64,000 bases of DNA, taken from contig NW_003101667.1 in assembly GCF_000003855.2 (NCBI RefSeq), forward strand, positions 1,041,638 to 1,105,637, given 5' to 3'. The position numbers were made by a program, and so were the translations under genes. How positions within the stretch are numbered: position 1 is the first letter of the stretch; each line of letters opens with the position of its first letter. The stretch is from Blastomyces gilchristii SLH14081. Lineage: Eukaryota > Ascomycota > Eurotiomycetes > Onygenales > Ajellomycetaceae. Under the pieces are notes generated by a model. It was not told where the DNA came from, ran no database searches, and saw only the letters and a list, made by a program, of their open reading frames with translations. Of the stretch, positions 48,565 to 59,085 are shown one piece after another.

Positions 48565-49518
48565 TGAGTCTTCTATATTTCTCTCTACTTCTTCTGCTAC
48601 TCTCTCTTAATCTTCTACACTTACTTCTGTGTCTAATTCTCTCACTTCTGCTACTTCTGCTTCTGCTTCTACTGCTTCTACTGTTATTACTTCTGTCTCT
48701 GCTGCTGCTACTTCTATCTCTGCTATCTCTACTACTTCTGTTACTTCTGATTCTCCTTGTTTTATGAAGATATTATGTAGACTCAGTAAATCTTATTTCT
48801 CAGTGTATACACTTCGACTCTTTTTATCAACTTCTAGAACAATCTATTATATAAAGACTGTGTATAATACAATCATCTGATATTCAGTCACAGATACTGA
48901 TTATTATGTTTGTTTTAAATATTTATAATAAGATAATTGTATATTCATTTCTCAGAATTACTCTTCTTCTCAACAGTGTTAAAAGTATAAGTCTTTTCTT
49001 TTGTATCTTCTCTTTCTGACACTGATTTTTCTGTTCTTTAAGAAAATTGTTATGAGTTTTATTATATATGAAGTTATTATATTTATGAATATTAAGAAAC
49101 TTTTTATAACTGTAAAATTCAATATTATAAGTATATTCACTCTGATAAATATTTTCAGAATAATATATCTGTATCAGTCTATTCTCTGATATCTGTTATC
49201 TGACTTTGTAATATAGATGAAGAATATCTATGTTTTTAAAAATAAAAATATGTATGTTATACTCTTCTACATCTGTAGATATGAGACTTGTACATCTTGT
49301 CTGAGATATTATTATAAGAATGAGCTGTTTATATACTGTGTTCTACTTTCTGTATTTCTCTGTGTCTCTCTCTCTCTTTCTGAGAAGTCTTGCATGTGTT
49401 ATAATTATATATACAACTTCAAGACCAGTGAGTGTTTATTCAGTAACTATTTGTAAGAAATCCCGCTCCGCGTGGATTCTTTACCCCTATTCCTATCTCT
49501 CGCGTAATCAATACAGTT
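48565..49518 (+). other. Leader or LTR of a second Gypsy lineage (uncertain)
   Basis: Starts after the hAT duplication with a CT-rich stretch. A frame at 48629-48880 there codes only Ser/Thr/Ala repeats and is probably not a gene. Near 49456-49518 is a less mutated piece (CCCGCTCCGCGTGGATTC, CTCTCGCGTAATC) ending CAATACA. It is followed by GTTAGCAGCTCTTGGCTACA, which resembles the start of a Gypsy internal region. If so, 49518 is an LTR end. I cannot find a matching second LTR. Confidence 0.4.
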
Positions 49519-49639
49519 AGCAGCTCTTGGCTACATACAACTATATAGACTGGAGTTTGTGACTACTATTTATAACTCAGCTTGAATACTATTATATATT
49601 TAATCTCTACATTTATCTTTCTACTGTGAATACTTCTAG

Positions 49640-50660
49640 TAGCTATTAGTATATATTATGTCAAGCTGTAAATATCTGAATAATCATCTATAAGCACTTA
49701 TTCTTACATTTCACACTCTGTCAGTCAGTAACTGTCTGTTATAACTGAAAGAACTAGAATCTTATATACTTTAATTCCTGCAAACTCTACTACAGACACT
49801 TAGAAGAAGTTATCTGAATCATGAATAATCTCTGTAAAAGAAGTCTTAGAGAACTTGTTAATTACTCACAGAACATTATTCTCTACATCTGTGACAGAGA
49901 AATTCTCTAAACTTATAAATTAATCAATCTCAGTAAAGAACATTCTTAAGCATCTCTTACAGAAGTAAGCAAGTTTTCTATAAGAAATACTTACTGTCTG
50001 TAAACACTCTTACACTGAGTCTCTAGACATAATCTTCAGAGATACTTATAAACTGAAAAGAAACTTTCTTAAGCTGTGATTACTTAAGATTATCTACTGA
50101 ATTATAATCTATAAAAGCTTTTATAAGTTTATATTTGAAATTGACTCATAAGTCTGACTATGTGATATACAAGATAAAGAAGCTGTTATCTATATAATAA
50201 CAGATCACTACTATACTGAAGTTAAGAATTGACTGAACTATCTAAAAAATAATTATAAGAGATTCTATTAATCTATTCTTAAGATCTATCTAGAGAATAA
50301 GTTAAGAGACTTTATAAGCTGAACAGAGAATATCTAGACTATAATTATTAATATTAGAAAAAGAGATGAGAAATCTGATAAAGACTGTTTATAATACTTT
50401 ATAAAATTATAATATAAATTAAGATCTGTAAAAATAGAGCTCTGAAATAAGATCTGAATAATAATATTGATAAAGAGACTGAATAAAGATATGTAGAATA
50501 AGCTCATTGAGTAAGACTCTAAGCTCTTAATTCTGAAGAAACTGATAACTCTTATTCATTACTTATAGATTACTGTGAGAATCACAGGTCTACAGAGAGT
50601 GAATCACTGATCAGATTTATAAGAATCAGAATAACAGAGAATAGATTTATTAAAGAAAGA
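49640..50660 (+). pseudogene. Second Gypsy lineage: gag (decayed)
   Basis: One frame from about 49800 gives a helical, Lys-rich protein. It includes VKEVLENLLITHRTLFSTS, LDIIFRDTYKLKRNFLK, RDEKSDKDC..YFIKL.YKLRS and LIKRLNKDM, then LIE.DSKLLILKKLITLIHYL. The last stretch matches the typical end of a Ty3/Gypsy capsid (FADFYxxFxxLAxELG, LRxKLxxRLQ). It is unlike the gag of the chromodomain family in this window, so this is a different lineage. No zinc knuckle is clear. Trp, Gln and Arg codons are frequently stops. Confidence 0.68.
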
Positions 50661-50879
50661 TAATAAAATATAGAGAAATTTATATCTAACTACTGAGTAG
50701 AGAGAGAGAGCTTCATAAGCTTCTGTAAATAGAGTATATAATAGAGAGATTAAGAAAAAGAGTCTCTACTTTATCTATTTTAAATTAGAACATCTTCATA
50801 TAAACTGTCTGAATAAATTAAAATAGAAATTTGAGAAGTTATAAACAGAGTTAGTAACAGTCTTCTTAAGAGTCTTGAA

Positions 50880-51288
50880 GCTGATATCTGAATCTGTTAC
50901 TCTCTTAATGAAAATACATGCTTATGAGAAGAGACTATACTATAATACTACTGTTCTGTAAGTATGAAAAGTATTAATGAACTTGAGATCTCAGGTCACT
51001 GTAGTGTCTCTAAAGCTCACAGAGTGAATAAACTGAATGATAAAAACTGAGAATCTGCTCTTATAATAAGCAGAGTATAAGAACTCAGATCTGAGAATTG
51101 AGAGACTTATAAGAGTTATCTTTGAATTGCAAGATCTCTTCACAACTTGAAGAAGATTTATAAAAACTATGATTATTATAAATATTACAGATGATATATA
51201 CTTAAGACTTATATAACTTTAAAGATATAATTTATACATAGCTGTCTGTGAGTCAGGGTTACACTACTGATCAGTGTTGACAGACTCA
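50880..51288 (+). pseudogene. Second Gypsy lineage: protease region (decayed)
   Basis: The frame near 50965-51030 reads NLRSQVTVVSLKLTE, recalling the DSGSQVTVVSPKL type of retroviral-like protease active site with Asp-Ser lost. Downstream near 51200, DDIYLRLI.L.RYNLYIAV resembles the VLGLPWLRRHNPxI segment that ends Gypsy proteases. The reading frame is cut at 51301 by SINE S2 and resumes at 51679. Confidence 0.62.
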
Positions 51289-51301
51289 CTTACAGAGATA
51301 G

Positions 51302-51664
51302 CCCCGGTGGCCGAATGGTTAATGCGGCCACCCGGCAGCGCCTTGGCGTGGGAAACCAAGGCGTGTGAGTTCGAAACCCGCAGGGGATACATTAAATCTG
51401 AAACTCAAGCGCCTCAGGTTTCTAATAAATACAGAGGTGTACAAATCACTTCAATAAATCGCTCTATGTTTCTGGGCTGGGAAGTTATTATCGCATGTAT
51501 CTAATTGTCACTTCTTTGTATTTCCTATGTTCTTGTTATCTTGGCATACACCTGTATTTCCTTCTGTATAATTAACACTTGACCTGTATTTAACATCACG
51601 CAAGGACTCATTATATGCTCCGCTTGCATATGAGTATAATGAAAGAATAATAATAATAATAATA
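51302..51664 (+). mobile_element. tRNA-derived SINE, copy S2 (best preserved)
   Basis: Full-length: a CCCC start pairs with GGGG at 51393-51396 like an acceptor stem. A box GTGGCCGAATGGTTAATGC, stem GCCTTGG/CCAAGGC, B box GTTCGAAACCC. A body of about 250 bases ends AGTATAATGAAAGAATAATA and (TAA)n. The duplication ACTTACAGAGATAG is at 51288-51301 and 51665-51678 (the first A is ambiguous with the tail). It lies between protease and RT of the second Gypsy lineage. Nearly free of RIP-like change, so it is young or too short to be targeted. Confidence 0.95.
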
Positions 51665-51678
51665 ACTTACAGAGATAG

Positions 51679-53570
51679 AATCAGTTAATACTATAGAGTT
51701 AATTAAAGAAGACAAGCTTATTTATATAATAACTTTACAAATGTCTGAGAACTTTATAATCATGAAAACTAAGCTTCAGATATCTGGGAAATAGTGAGAT
51801 TTTACAGAGATATTCAGTTCAGCTAAGATAGCTGAGCTTATATCTCACTGTGAGAAGAATCTGATAATAGATTTAATAGAAGAGTAGAAACTCTTCTGAG
51901 AATTAATTTATAAGCTCTCTCATCATGAAACAGAAGTCTTACAGACTTATGTAAAGAAGAATCTGAAGAATAACTTTATTCAATCTTCACAGATCTCTGC
52001 AGAAGTCACTGTGATATTTATAAAGAAAAAGAATAAAGATCTCAGATTATATATAAACTACTATAATCTGAACTTTAAAACTATAAAGAGTTACTACTTT
52101 CTATCTCTAATTGAGAATGTGATCAACTGTCTCATGAGAGCTGTTATATTCATATAACTGAATATGATTAATATATATACACAGCTGTAAATATAATCTG
52201 AGAATGAATAAAAGACTGTCTTTAGAACTGTACTGAGATTATTTGAATATCTAGTGATATCTTTTGATTTGACTAATATCTCTGCAGTATTTCAGTCTTT
52301 TATTAATAAAATACTTCATATATATCTGAATATCTTTGTGATAATATATCTGACTAATATGATGATGTACTCTGTGAAGAAGGAAAAATACACTGAGTAT
52401 GTATAAACTGTGTTAAAGATCTTAAATGAGACAGAACTGTATATTAAGCTTATGAAGTGTAACTTCAGTACTCACTGAATTAATTTCCTAGAATATATAA
52501 TCACTGTGAATGATATTCAGATGAAATCTTCACAGATTGAGACTATTCTATTATGATCAGAGTTAACTAGTATTTATGAGATTCAGATCTTTCTGAGCTT
52601 TGTGAATTTCTATAGATGATTTATCTTTGTATTTAGAAGAATCTTCTTGACTCTTACAGATATACTGAAGAATGAAAATAAGAAGAAGTCATTTCATAAA
52701 TAAAGAATAAAAAGATTATTGAAAAGAGAGAGCTGTAAGAACTTTCTTATCTCAGAAGCTCACACAGTCTTTATAAGATTGAAATAGATATTCATAGATA
52801 CAGTGATACTGTTTCACTTTGATTTCTTACTCTTAATCAGATTGAAGACAGATATCTTCTTCTTTATAATTTCAGAAATAGTCTTATAACTACAGTTAAA
52901 TGAGAACTGAGTTTCAGTAATCTTTTTCTCACAGAAGATGCAACTTATGAAGATTAACTATAACATTTATAATCAGAAGCTTCTTATAATAGTGAAATTC
53001 TTTTATCACTGATATCACTACTTTGAGAGTCTTATAACAGTGATTACTGTTAGAACTAATTATAACAGCTTATAATAGTTTACTTTAATTAAGAAAGTGT
53101 CACAGTAGCAGATCTACTGAGCTCAGAAACTGAGTGAGTTCTGATTCAAGATAGAGTATATCAAGAGAACTAAGAACTCAGTGAATAAACTCTCTCACAG
53201 GTCTGACTATATCAAGAAGATCAGAGTGACAGACATAGAGAAATTAGAGAAGATAGAAAAGCTTCACAGAATACTCAGACTGAGTATTATGAAGAAATTG
53301 ACTGAAGAGTCTCTCAATCTCTTATAAGAGAAGAGAGAAAAGAGAGAGAAGAAGTCTGTACAACTACTTTCTATAACACTGAGAGTCAACACTCTAAGAG
53401 TCTTTGTAAAGATTCTCAGAGAGAGTATCTATAATCTGAAGAATTTACAGACTTTTAGAAGTACTGTGAAAGATCTGATATAAGAAAAAACAGAGTATAA
53501 GTCTTTATAAGATCTTCTGTTCAGATTGTCAGAACTGCAAATGAAGAATGAATATACTTAGTATATTTAG
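51679..53570 (+). pseudogene. Second Gypsy lineage: reverse transcriptase and RNase H (decayed)
   Basis: RT from about 51870: FIYKLSHHETEVLQTYVKKN, then AEVTVIFIKKKNKDLRLYIN (family: VLFVKKKDGGLRLCVDYR), YYFLSLIENVINCL, KTVFRTVLRLFEYLVISF and FQSFINKILH. The active site near 52347 reads YLTN in place of YLDD. RNase H runs from about 52790 (FIDTVILFHFDFLL, RLKTDIFFFIISEIVL) to 53130, then LSEF.FKIEYIKRTKNSVNKLSHRSDYIK at 53130-53220, the usual end of Gypsy RNase H. A Glu/Lys-rich linker follows to about 53570. No integrase zinc finger or DDE core comes next, because the sequence changes to a hAT end. Confidence 0.85.
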
Positions 53571-53574
53571 AAAC

Positions 53575-53933
53575 TACTCACAGCAGATTATGATTTCCAC
53601 TTCTCAATTTAAATTCATTTTATTACTTTGAATGACTTTAAATCTCATTTGAGCATTATCAAAAATCGTTACTTTTTAAAAAATTAAAAATACTCTAAAA
53701 AAAAACCTTAAAATGTCTAAAAATAGTAACTTTATGTCAAGAATGAGACTAAATGCAATTAAATAAGATCACTTTCTTATTTTTTCTAAGTTATAGTCTC
53801 ATTTTGAGATCTAATAAATAGTTACTTTGCATGTTTTTTTGATAATTAATCCCAGCGGGATTCACATCAAGAAATGTATGAGACTAGATTAAATGAGATC
53901 AAATGTGAAATTATAATTTCAGCGGTCAGTCTA
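53575..53933 (-). mobile_element. hAT derivative, one end only
   Basis: The right end AGCGGTCAGTCTA (53933) is the reverse complement of the hAT terminus TAGACTGACCGC. The segment matches the left two-thirds of the short hAT (21106-21243 plus 26963-27165) in inverted orientation, without the Gypsy insertion. Similarity stops near 53575, inside the hAT-like interior. No left terminus and no 8-bp partner of GTCACACC (53934-53941) could be found, so this copy is truncated or rearranged. Confidence 0.78.
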
Positions 53934-54060
53934 GTCACACCAGAAATATACAGAATTTGTCAAGATACTAGACCTAGTTGATATATCAGATATTATGAAG
54001 ACATAAGCAGAATAATGATATAAATAATCTATCTTGATATAATCTCTACAGATTCATCTA
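53934..54060 (+). pseudogene. Copia polyprotein C-terminus (decayed remnant)
   Basis: The frame reads HQKYTEFVKILDLVDISDIM after the hAT end. This fits the last residues of fungal Copia polyproteins (KHxEFVRQLGLVDI), just after RNase H. Its orientation agrees with the gag-integrase remnants at 19200-28160 and with the LTR at 54134. Only about 40 codons are recognisable. Confidence 0.6.
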
Positions 54061-54133
54061 CATTTCTTTTTGATTATTTTCTTACAGCTTCATTTACACT
54101 TTCTTTTACATGTTACATCTGCTGAAGAGAGTG

Positions 54134-54402
54134 TGTCAGAAAAAAGAGATTATACACTACTGAATACTATTAACATTATATTACTACTATATTTCTCATC
54201 ATTATCAGCTTACTACAATACTTATTTAATACTCACTTATACTAGCTCTCTTAGCTCGCATATTTATTTTACTATAAATAGCTCTATCTTTTGTATAAAA
54301 TTAGATATAATAGATAGTGCATAGATAATATAACAAGCAGATCTTGATACACATAAGATTTGTATATCTTTAACATATTCATCCGTGACACTCATTCTGA
54401 CA
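54134..54402 (+). repeat. Copia-type LTR (269 bp), 3' copy
   Basis: Starts TGTCAGAA and ends TTCTGACA. It is nearly identical to 18650-18918. A purine-rich stretch (GCTGAAGAGAGTG) lies just before it, like a polypurine tract. ATATA follows (54403-54407), matching the bases before the 5' copy. Confidence 0.8.
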
Positions 54403-54407
54403 ATATA

Positions 54408-54613
54408 TAACTAGTAATTAACTTCTACTTAATTAGTTACTGATCAGTTAGTTATCTTATAAATCTATTATATTAATTAATTAGTGAAGTATAAGTTTTC
54501 TTTTAATACAGAAAATTAAGTATATAAATCTGATTTCTGAATACTTTACAACTTCACTATATAAATATATATATATTATTTATATAGAGTATCTTGAAGA
54601 GAAGAATGTAAAG
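54408..54613. other. AT-rich spacer without genes
   Basis: Between the Copia LTR and the next Gypsy LTR. Only AT-rich simple sequence (TATATATATATTA near 54570). No feature seen. Confidence 0.6.
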
Positions 54614-54883
54614 TGTGGCGGGCTGCGCCCGATCAATCATATAGACTATTTCATTACACTTCACAGATTCCGCTGAAAGCTCCGATCCTCAGTCGCTGAT
54701 TCTCAGCTAAAAAATCCATGGAATTTCTATTCTTCCGCCCTGAAGTCTCACTGTGTACACGTATAAATATTCACTCTGATTATCAATTCCCACACTTTCT
54801 CTTTCTTTCCTTCTCTAATGTTTTTCACTTTGTTATATAAGACCTATATATTATACTGATCTATTCAGTGTAGGCTTCTTACA
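54614..54883 (+). repeat. Gypsy G4 5' LTR (270 bp)
   Basis: Starts TGTGGCGGGCTGCGCCCGAT and ends CTTCTTACA. It is 23 bases shorter than the 293-bp LTRs because of a deletion around 54685-54700. Its CpG content is among the highest of the Gypsy sequences here. Confidence 0.9.
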
Positions 54884-55099
54884 CTTGAAAAATGTTCATT
54901 GTCTCCTTATTAGAAATGATTACTCACTGAGATATCTGAATATATAACAATGTGTAAGAAATAGAGAAACAGTCAAACAGTTAAGTGAACACTGAGATCT
55001 CAGATAGAAGCTTACTCATCAGTTGTGCTGGCCCTGTAACAAGATCTTATAAAGAGAGTAAGATTTTACAAAGAGAATGTCAGTGAAAGACCTGAGAGT

Positions 55100-56350
55100 T
55101 CTGACATCACAGATATATGAGATATTCATATAATTGTACTTCTTTCAACTTCATAGATATCACACATCTTATGATTGATATAATCATGTCTAATGATAAT
55201 ATGAGAGAACTCTCGAATACAAGCATAGATGTGATGCCACAGTGGCTTCAAGCAATGTTGAAATTACAACAGCAACAGATAGCTGATATGCATGTGACTT
55301 AACAACTTCAATATAAGAAAATTCAATAATTAACTTAACAAGAAACTCATGCAATTTCAACATCTACAGAATCAAATACAAAAGCACTGAAAGAATGCTT
55401 AAATACTTCTGTATATTTCAATGCTTCTGATCTCACTCTCTACTTATCATGAAGAATGGAAATGCTCATGAAACTGAGTATAGATGAAGATGTCATCAGT
55501 TCACTAATTAATCAAGATTGATATATCAATGAATGATTGAAGAATCACATGAAACAGAAGTTTCATTCATGAATAAAAGCATGTGAATCAGTGTTGTGAA
55601 TATCTGATAATATTATCAAATATCTTGATATTCTGTTCTAAGACACTGTCATGCAACAGAAAGCACTAGATTGATTACAGAGTATCTAACAGAGAAACAC
55701 TTCTCTCATAACATTTATCTCTGATTTTGACATCAAGATTCTAGAAGCAGATAATCAATCTTGAAAGAATTGAATAAAGATTAGCATGCTTAAGAAGACA
55801 TTAACTTTTGAACTCTTACAGGCTCTTGTAAGTGTAGATGAAGACCAGACTTATGAAGATTTCTGTGTACAACTCCAGACATTGAATGACTGTCTTATCA
55901 AGCTCAAGAGTATACAGAACAGTAACAGAAGATGTTACACTTATACTTCTGCACTGAGAAATAACTCAGTCACTCATACATCTGCACTGAGAACTAACAA
56001 CAATGATGCAGATGCTATGAACTGAGTAGACTCAAATGTCTATACATAAGTGAGAATCTCTGCTATTTGAACAGGCTTCTGAGTTCCTGAGATCACCTCT
56101 GAAGAAGTTGTCAATTGATGTCAATAAGAAGTGTGCATCAACTATAACTGATTAGAACACATTGCTTCTAACTGCTAATCAGTCTATATACCTTCTTATT
56201 CAAAAGAAAGATCAACACTGACAGTTCACATCAATCATGTTATATTAGAGAAAGATTCAGAACATAACTATGAGAATGCTCTGATGAAACAGGGAAAAGA
56301 TTAGCTTCTGTTCAAATTCACAAGCAGGAGCTTGAAGAGGTCAGATGACA
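55100..56350 (+). pseudogene. Gypsy G4 gag (best preserved gag of the family)
   Basis: Open stretches include MRYSYNCTSFNFIDITHLMI, SNDNMRELSNTSIDVMPQWL and QAMLKLQQQQIADMHVT (55117-55302), and MLKKTLTFELLQALVSVDED with DQTYEDFCVQLQTLNDCLIK (55786-56025). Between them the capsid part has several TGA codons. A zinc-knuckle remnant is near 56120-56180 (VCINYN.LEHIASNC), where one Cys has become Tyr and the Gly has become Glu. The next region (LMKQGKD.LLFKFTSRSLKRS) leads into the protease. Confidence 0.8.
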
Positions 56351-56359
56351 ATAATTTGA

Positions 56360-58702
56360 AGAAAAAATGACAATAAATGCAATTCTTGTATCTACTGTGA
56401 TAGATAACATGTATAATACAAAAGTCATAGTAGACAGTGATCTATGCTATTATACAATGATTAAATCTTCAGTTGTAAGATATTATAACCTTCAGTGTAT
56501 TCTCTTATCAAAACCCTGACTTCTTGCAGAATTTGACAGTTCAAAGAACATTTGCACCTGTTACATGATAAAACTAAACATAGATGTTGAAGAACATCAA
56601 TATGAAGATGTCTACATATATGAAGTTAATAATCTTGATTATAATCTTATGTTAGAACTTGTCTGACTATCTGAATAAGGCATCTTGCTGAACACTCAGA
56701 ACAGAAGCTTAATATTCCCTAACAATGATAGAATTCATGAAGATGACATTCACAAAATCATGAATCTGACACAGATCTCTGCCAATATGTACAAAATACT
56801 CTGAAAAAGAAGTTACTGATAGAATCACTGATAAGGTCACTGACAGCAGAATTATGTGATAATCTACTTCATCAGTCTGACTGATATTAAAAAGGCTCTA
56901 GAAAAGTTATTCTGTGTCACAATAATAGATTCTTATATAAAACTTTGTCAACAATATTATGAATATCTAGATATCTTTCAATAAGATAATATTACAAGTA
57001 TACCTCTCTTATGAGGCTCAGAAGTGAACCACAGTATCAAGTTAGAAAAGAAGAATGATAAAGACTCTGAATCATCATAAGGCCTTCTTTATAACATGTT
57101 CTAAGATGAACTTCTTCTCCTTCAAAAGACACTCAATGATCTGTTAAATAAAGAATTCATATATATTAGTAACTCTTTCACTGCAGTCTCTATTCTCTTT
57201 ACAAAGAAATCAAGTGAAGAACTCTGATTCTTATTATTATTATTATTATTCTTCCATTATACTCATATGCAAGCGGAGCTTATGATGAGTCCTTGCGTGA
57301 TGTTAAATACAGGTCAAGTGTTGATTATACAGGAGGAAATACAGGTGTTGAGACCACGCCAAGATAACAAGAACATAGGAAAATACAAAGGAGTGACAAT
57401 TAGATACATGCGATAATAACTTCCCAGCCCAGGAACATAGAGCGATTCATTGGAGCGATTTGTACACCTCTGTATTTATTAGGAACCTGAGGTGCTTGAG
57501 TTCCGGATTTAATGTATCCCCTGCGGGTTTCGAACCCACGCGCCTTGGTTTCCCACGCCAAGGCGCTACCGGGTGAGAACTCTGATTCTGTGTGAACTAT
57601 TGAGAAGTGAATAAATTAATAAAGAAGGACTGTTATTCTTTATCCCTTATCAATGAAACTCTAGCTTGTATTGAACAAGCTCAATGATTTATAAAGTTAG
57701 ATATCATCACTGTGTTTTATAAGATTCACATCACTGAAGGAGATAAGTGGCTTACAGTATTTCAAATATAATATTATCTCTTTGAATGAGTAGTCACACT
57801 CTTTGAACTGTCTAACACTCTCAGTATATTTTAGAAGTATATCAACTGAACACTCTGAGATTTTCTTCATAAATTTACATCTGTGTATCTTGATGACATT
57901 CTCATCTTCACTGATAAGTTCAAGAAAGAACATCAAGAATATGTATGAAAGGTATTATAATAACTACAGAAAGCAGAACTACTGATAGACATAGACAAGT
58001 GTGATTTTAAGATTAAAAGTATAAAATATCTAGGCTTTATCATAGAAGCTGGCAAGAGAATCAGAATGAATTCTGAGAAGATCTCTGCTATTCTTGAATG
58101 AGAGGCCCTGCATACTATGAAATATGTATGAAGCTTCATCAGATTTGCTAACTTCTATCAGTGATTTATACAGAACTTCTCAGATATCACAAGACTACTT
58201 ACAGAACTCACTAAGAAAGACTCAGTATTTCAATGATCAGCAGACACTGAAGCTGCATTTATATAAATGCAGAAGATATTCATTAATACTTCTCTGCTGA
58301 TAATATTTGATTCTGATTATATAACAGTTATTGAAGCTGATTTCTCTGACTATATCACAGGAGAAGCTATATTGTAATATGATGATAAAGATGTCTTATA
58401 ATCATGTGTCTTCATGTCTAAGAAACTGAGTCCTGCTGAATGCAATTATAAGATCTATGATAAGAAACTTCTTACAATTATACACTATCTAGAAGAATGA
58501 GACTCTGAACTCTGAAGTGTCTCTGAATTTGAGATAATCACAGATTATAAGAATCTCAAGTACTTCACTACTATCTGTAAACTTACTGAATGACAGATAT
58601 GATGATCTGAGTTCTTAAGCTGCTTTTATTTTACAATACACTACTGTTCTGACAGTCAGAACTTGATAATAGATGCCCTCTCATGACAAGAGTAAGATAT
58701 GT
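56360..58702 (+). pseudogene. Gypsy G4 pol: protease, RT, RNase H (decayed, twice interrupted)
   Basis: Protease near 56430 with its active-site Gly lost. RT from about 57110 (LLQKTLNDLLNKEFIYISNS) breaks at 57231 for SINE S3 inside the VNY segment, resumes at 57590, and shows YLDD at 57886-57897. RNase H lies at 58330-58640 ([27 protein letters not shown]). LINE E then interrupts just after RNase H, at the point where Gypsy D reads CAAGATATATCTTTCAATG. Stops are mainly TGA for Trp. Confidence 0.85.
57232..57575 (-). mobile_element. tRNA-derived SINE, copy S3 (5'-truncated)
   Basis: Minus strand. The (TAA)n tail is at 57232-57250, followed by the body and the B box (complement near 57526-57536). 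The 5' end is lost within the tRNA-like head, starting CACCCGGTAGCGCC, so the A box is missing. The duplication AGAACTCTGATTCT is exact at 57218-57231 and 57576-57589. Gypsy D shows the empty site (43517-43530). 5' truncation with a tail is typical of target-primed reverse transcription. Confidence 0.95.
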
Positions 58703-58766
58703 CTTTATTATTATTATTATTATTCTTCAATTATAGATGTATGCAGTCAGAGACTATGATATCTAC

Positions 58767-58787
58767 CTGAGAATCTTTAGATCTCAG
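58767..58787 (-). promoter_or_regulatory. LINE E 3'-UTR hairpin with compensatory change
   Basis: CTGAG-A-ATCT-TT-AGAT-CTCAG. The inner pairs differ from copies B and C (AACT/AGTT) but still pair (ATCT/AGAT), with one bulged A. This supports a selected RNA structure. Confidence 0.6.
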
Positions 58788-59085
58788 GGTTTTTCCTATA
58801 TCTATAGAGTCAACTATTATACATTTATCAATTTCAGATATGCAAAATCAGAAAATTCCAGCCCAGAATACAAAAACTGTTTACAAATTGCAGTATTTCA
58901 ACACCTTCTGATACTTTGAAATCATTTGAAAATATCATGACAAAGGAAAAGAGAACATAGTCTTAAAGATAGACACATTAAATAGATAGATAGAAAAGAA
59001 CAGAAAGAAACAAGTACAGTAAAGAGAGACTATAACAAAATAAAATTATTAAAAGATAGTTTATAGCTGTTTTAACAGACTATAT

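Noticed and set aside
48629..48880. Ser/Thr/Ala-rich open frame as a secreted or cell-wall protein
   Set aside because: It is low-complexity CT-rich sequence in a retroelement leader, without signal peptide or further domain.
49019..49520. Small hydrophobic open frames as membrane proteins
   Set aside because: AT- and T-rich DNA gives Phe/Ile/Tyr-rich frames by chance. No conserved motif or start context supports them.
49546..49560. TAGACTGG at 49546 as the missing left end of the hAT derivative ending at 53933
   Set aside because: The flanking 8 bases (CAACTATA) do not match those after 53933 (GTCACACC), and the sequence fits the start of a Gypsy internal region better.
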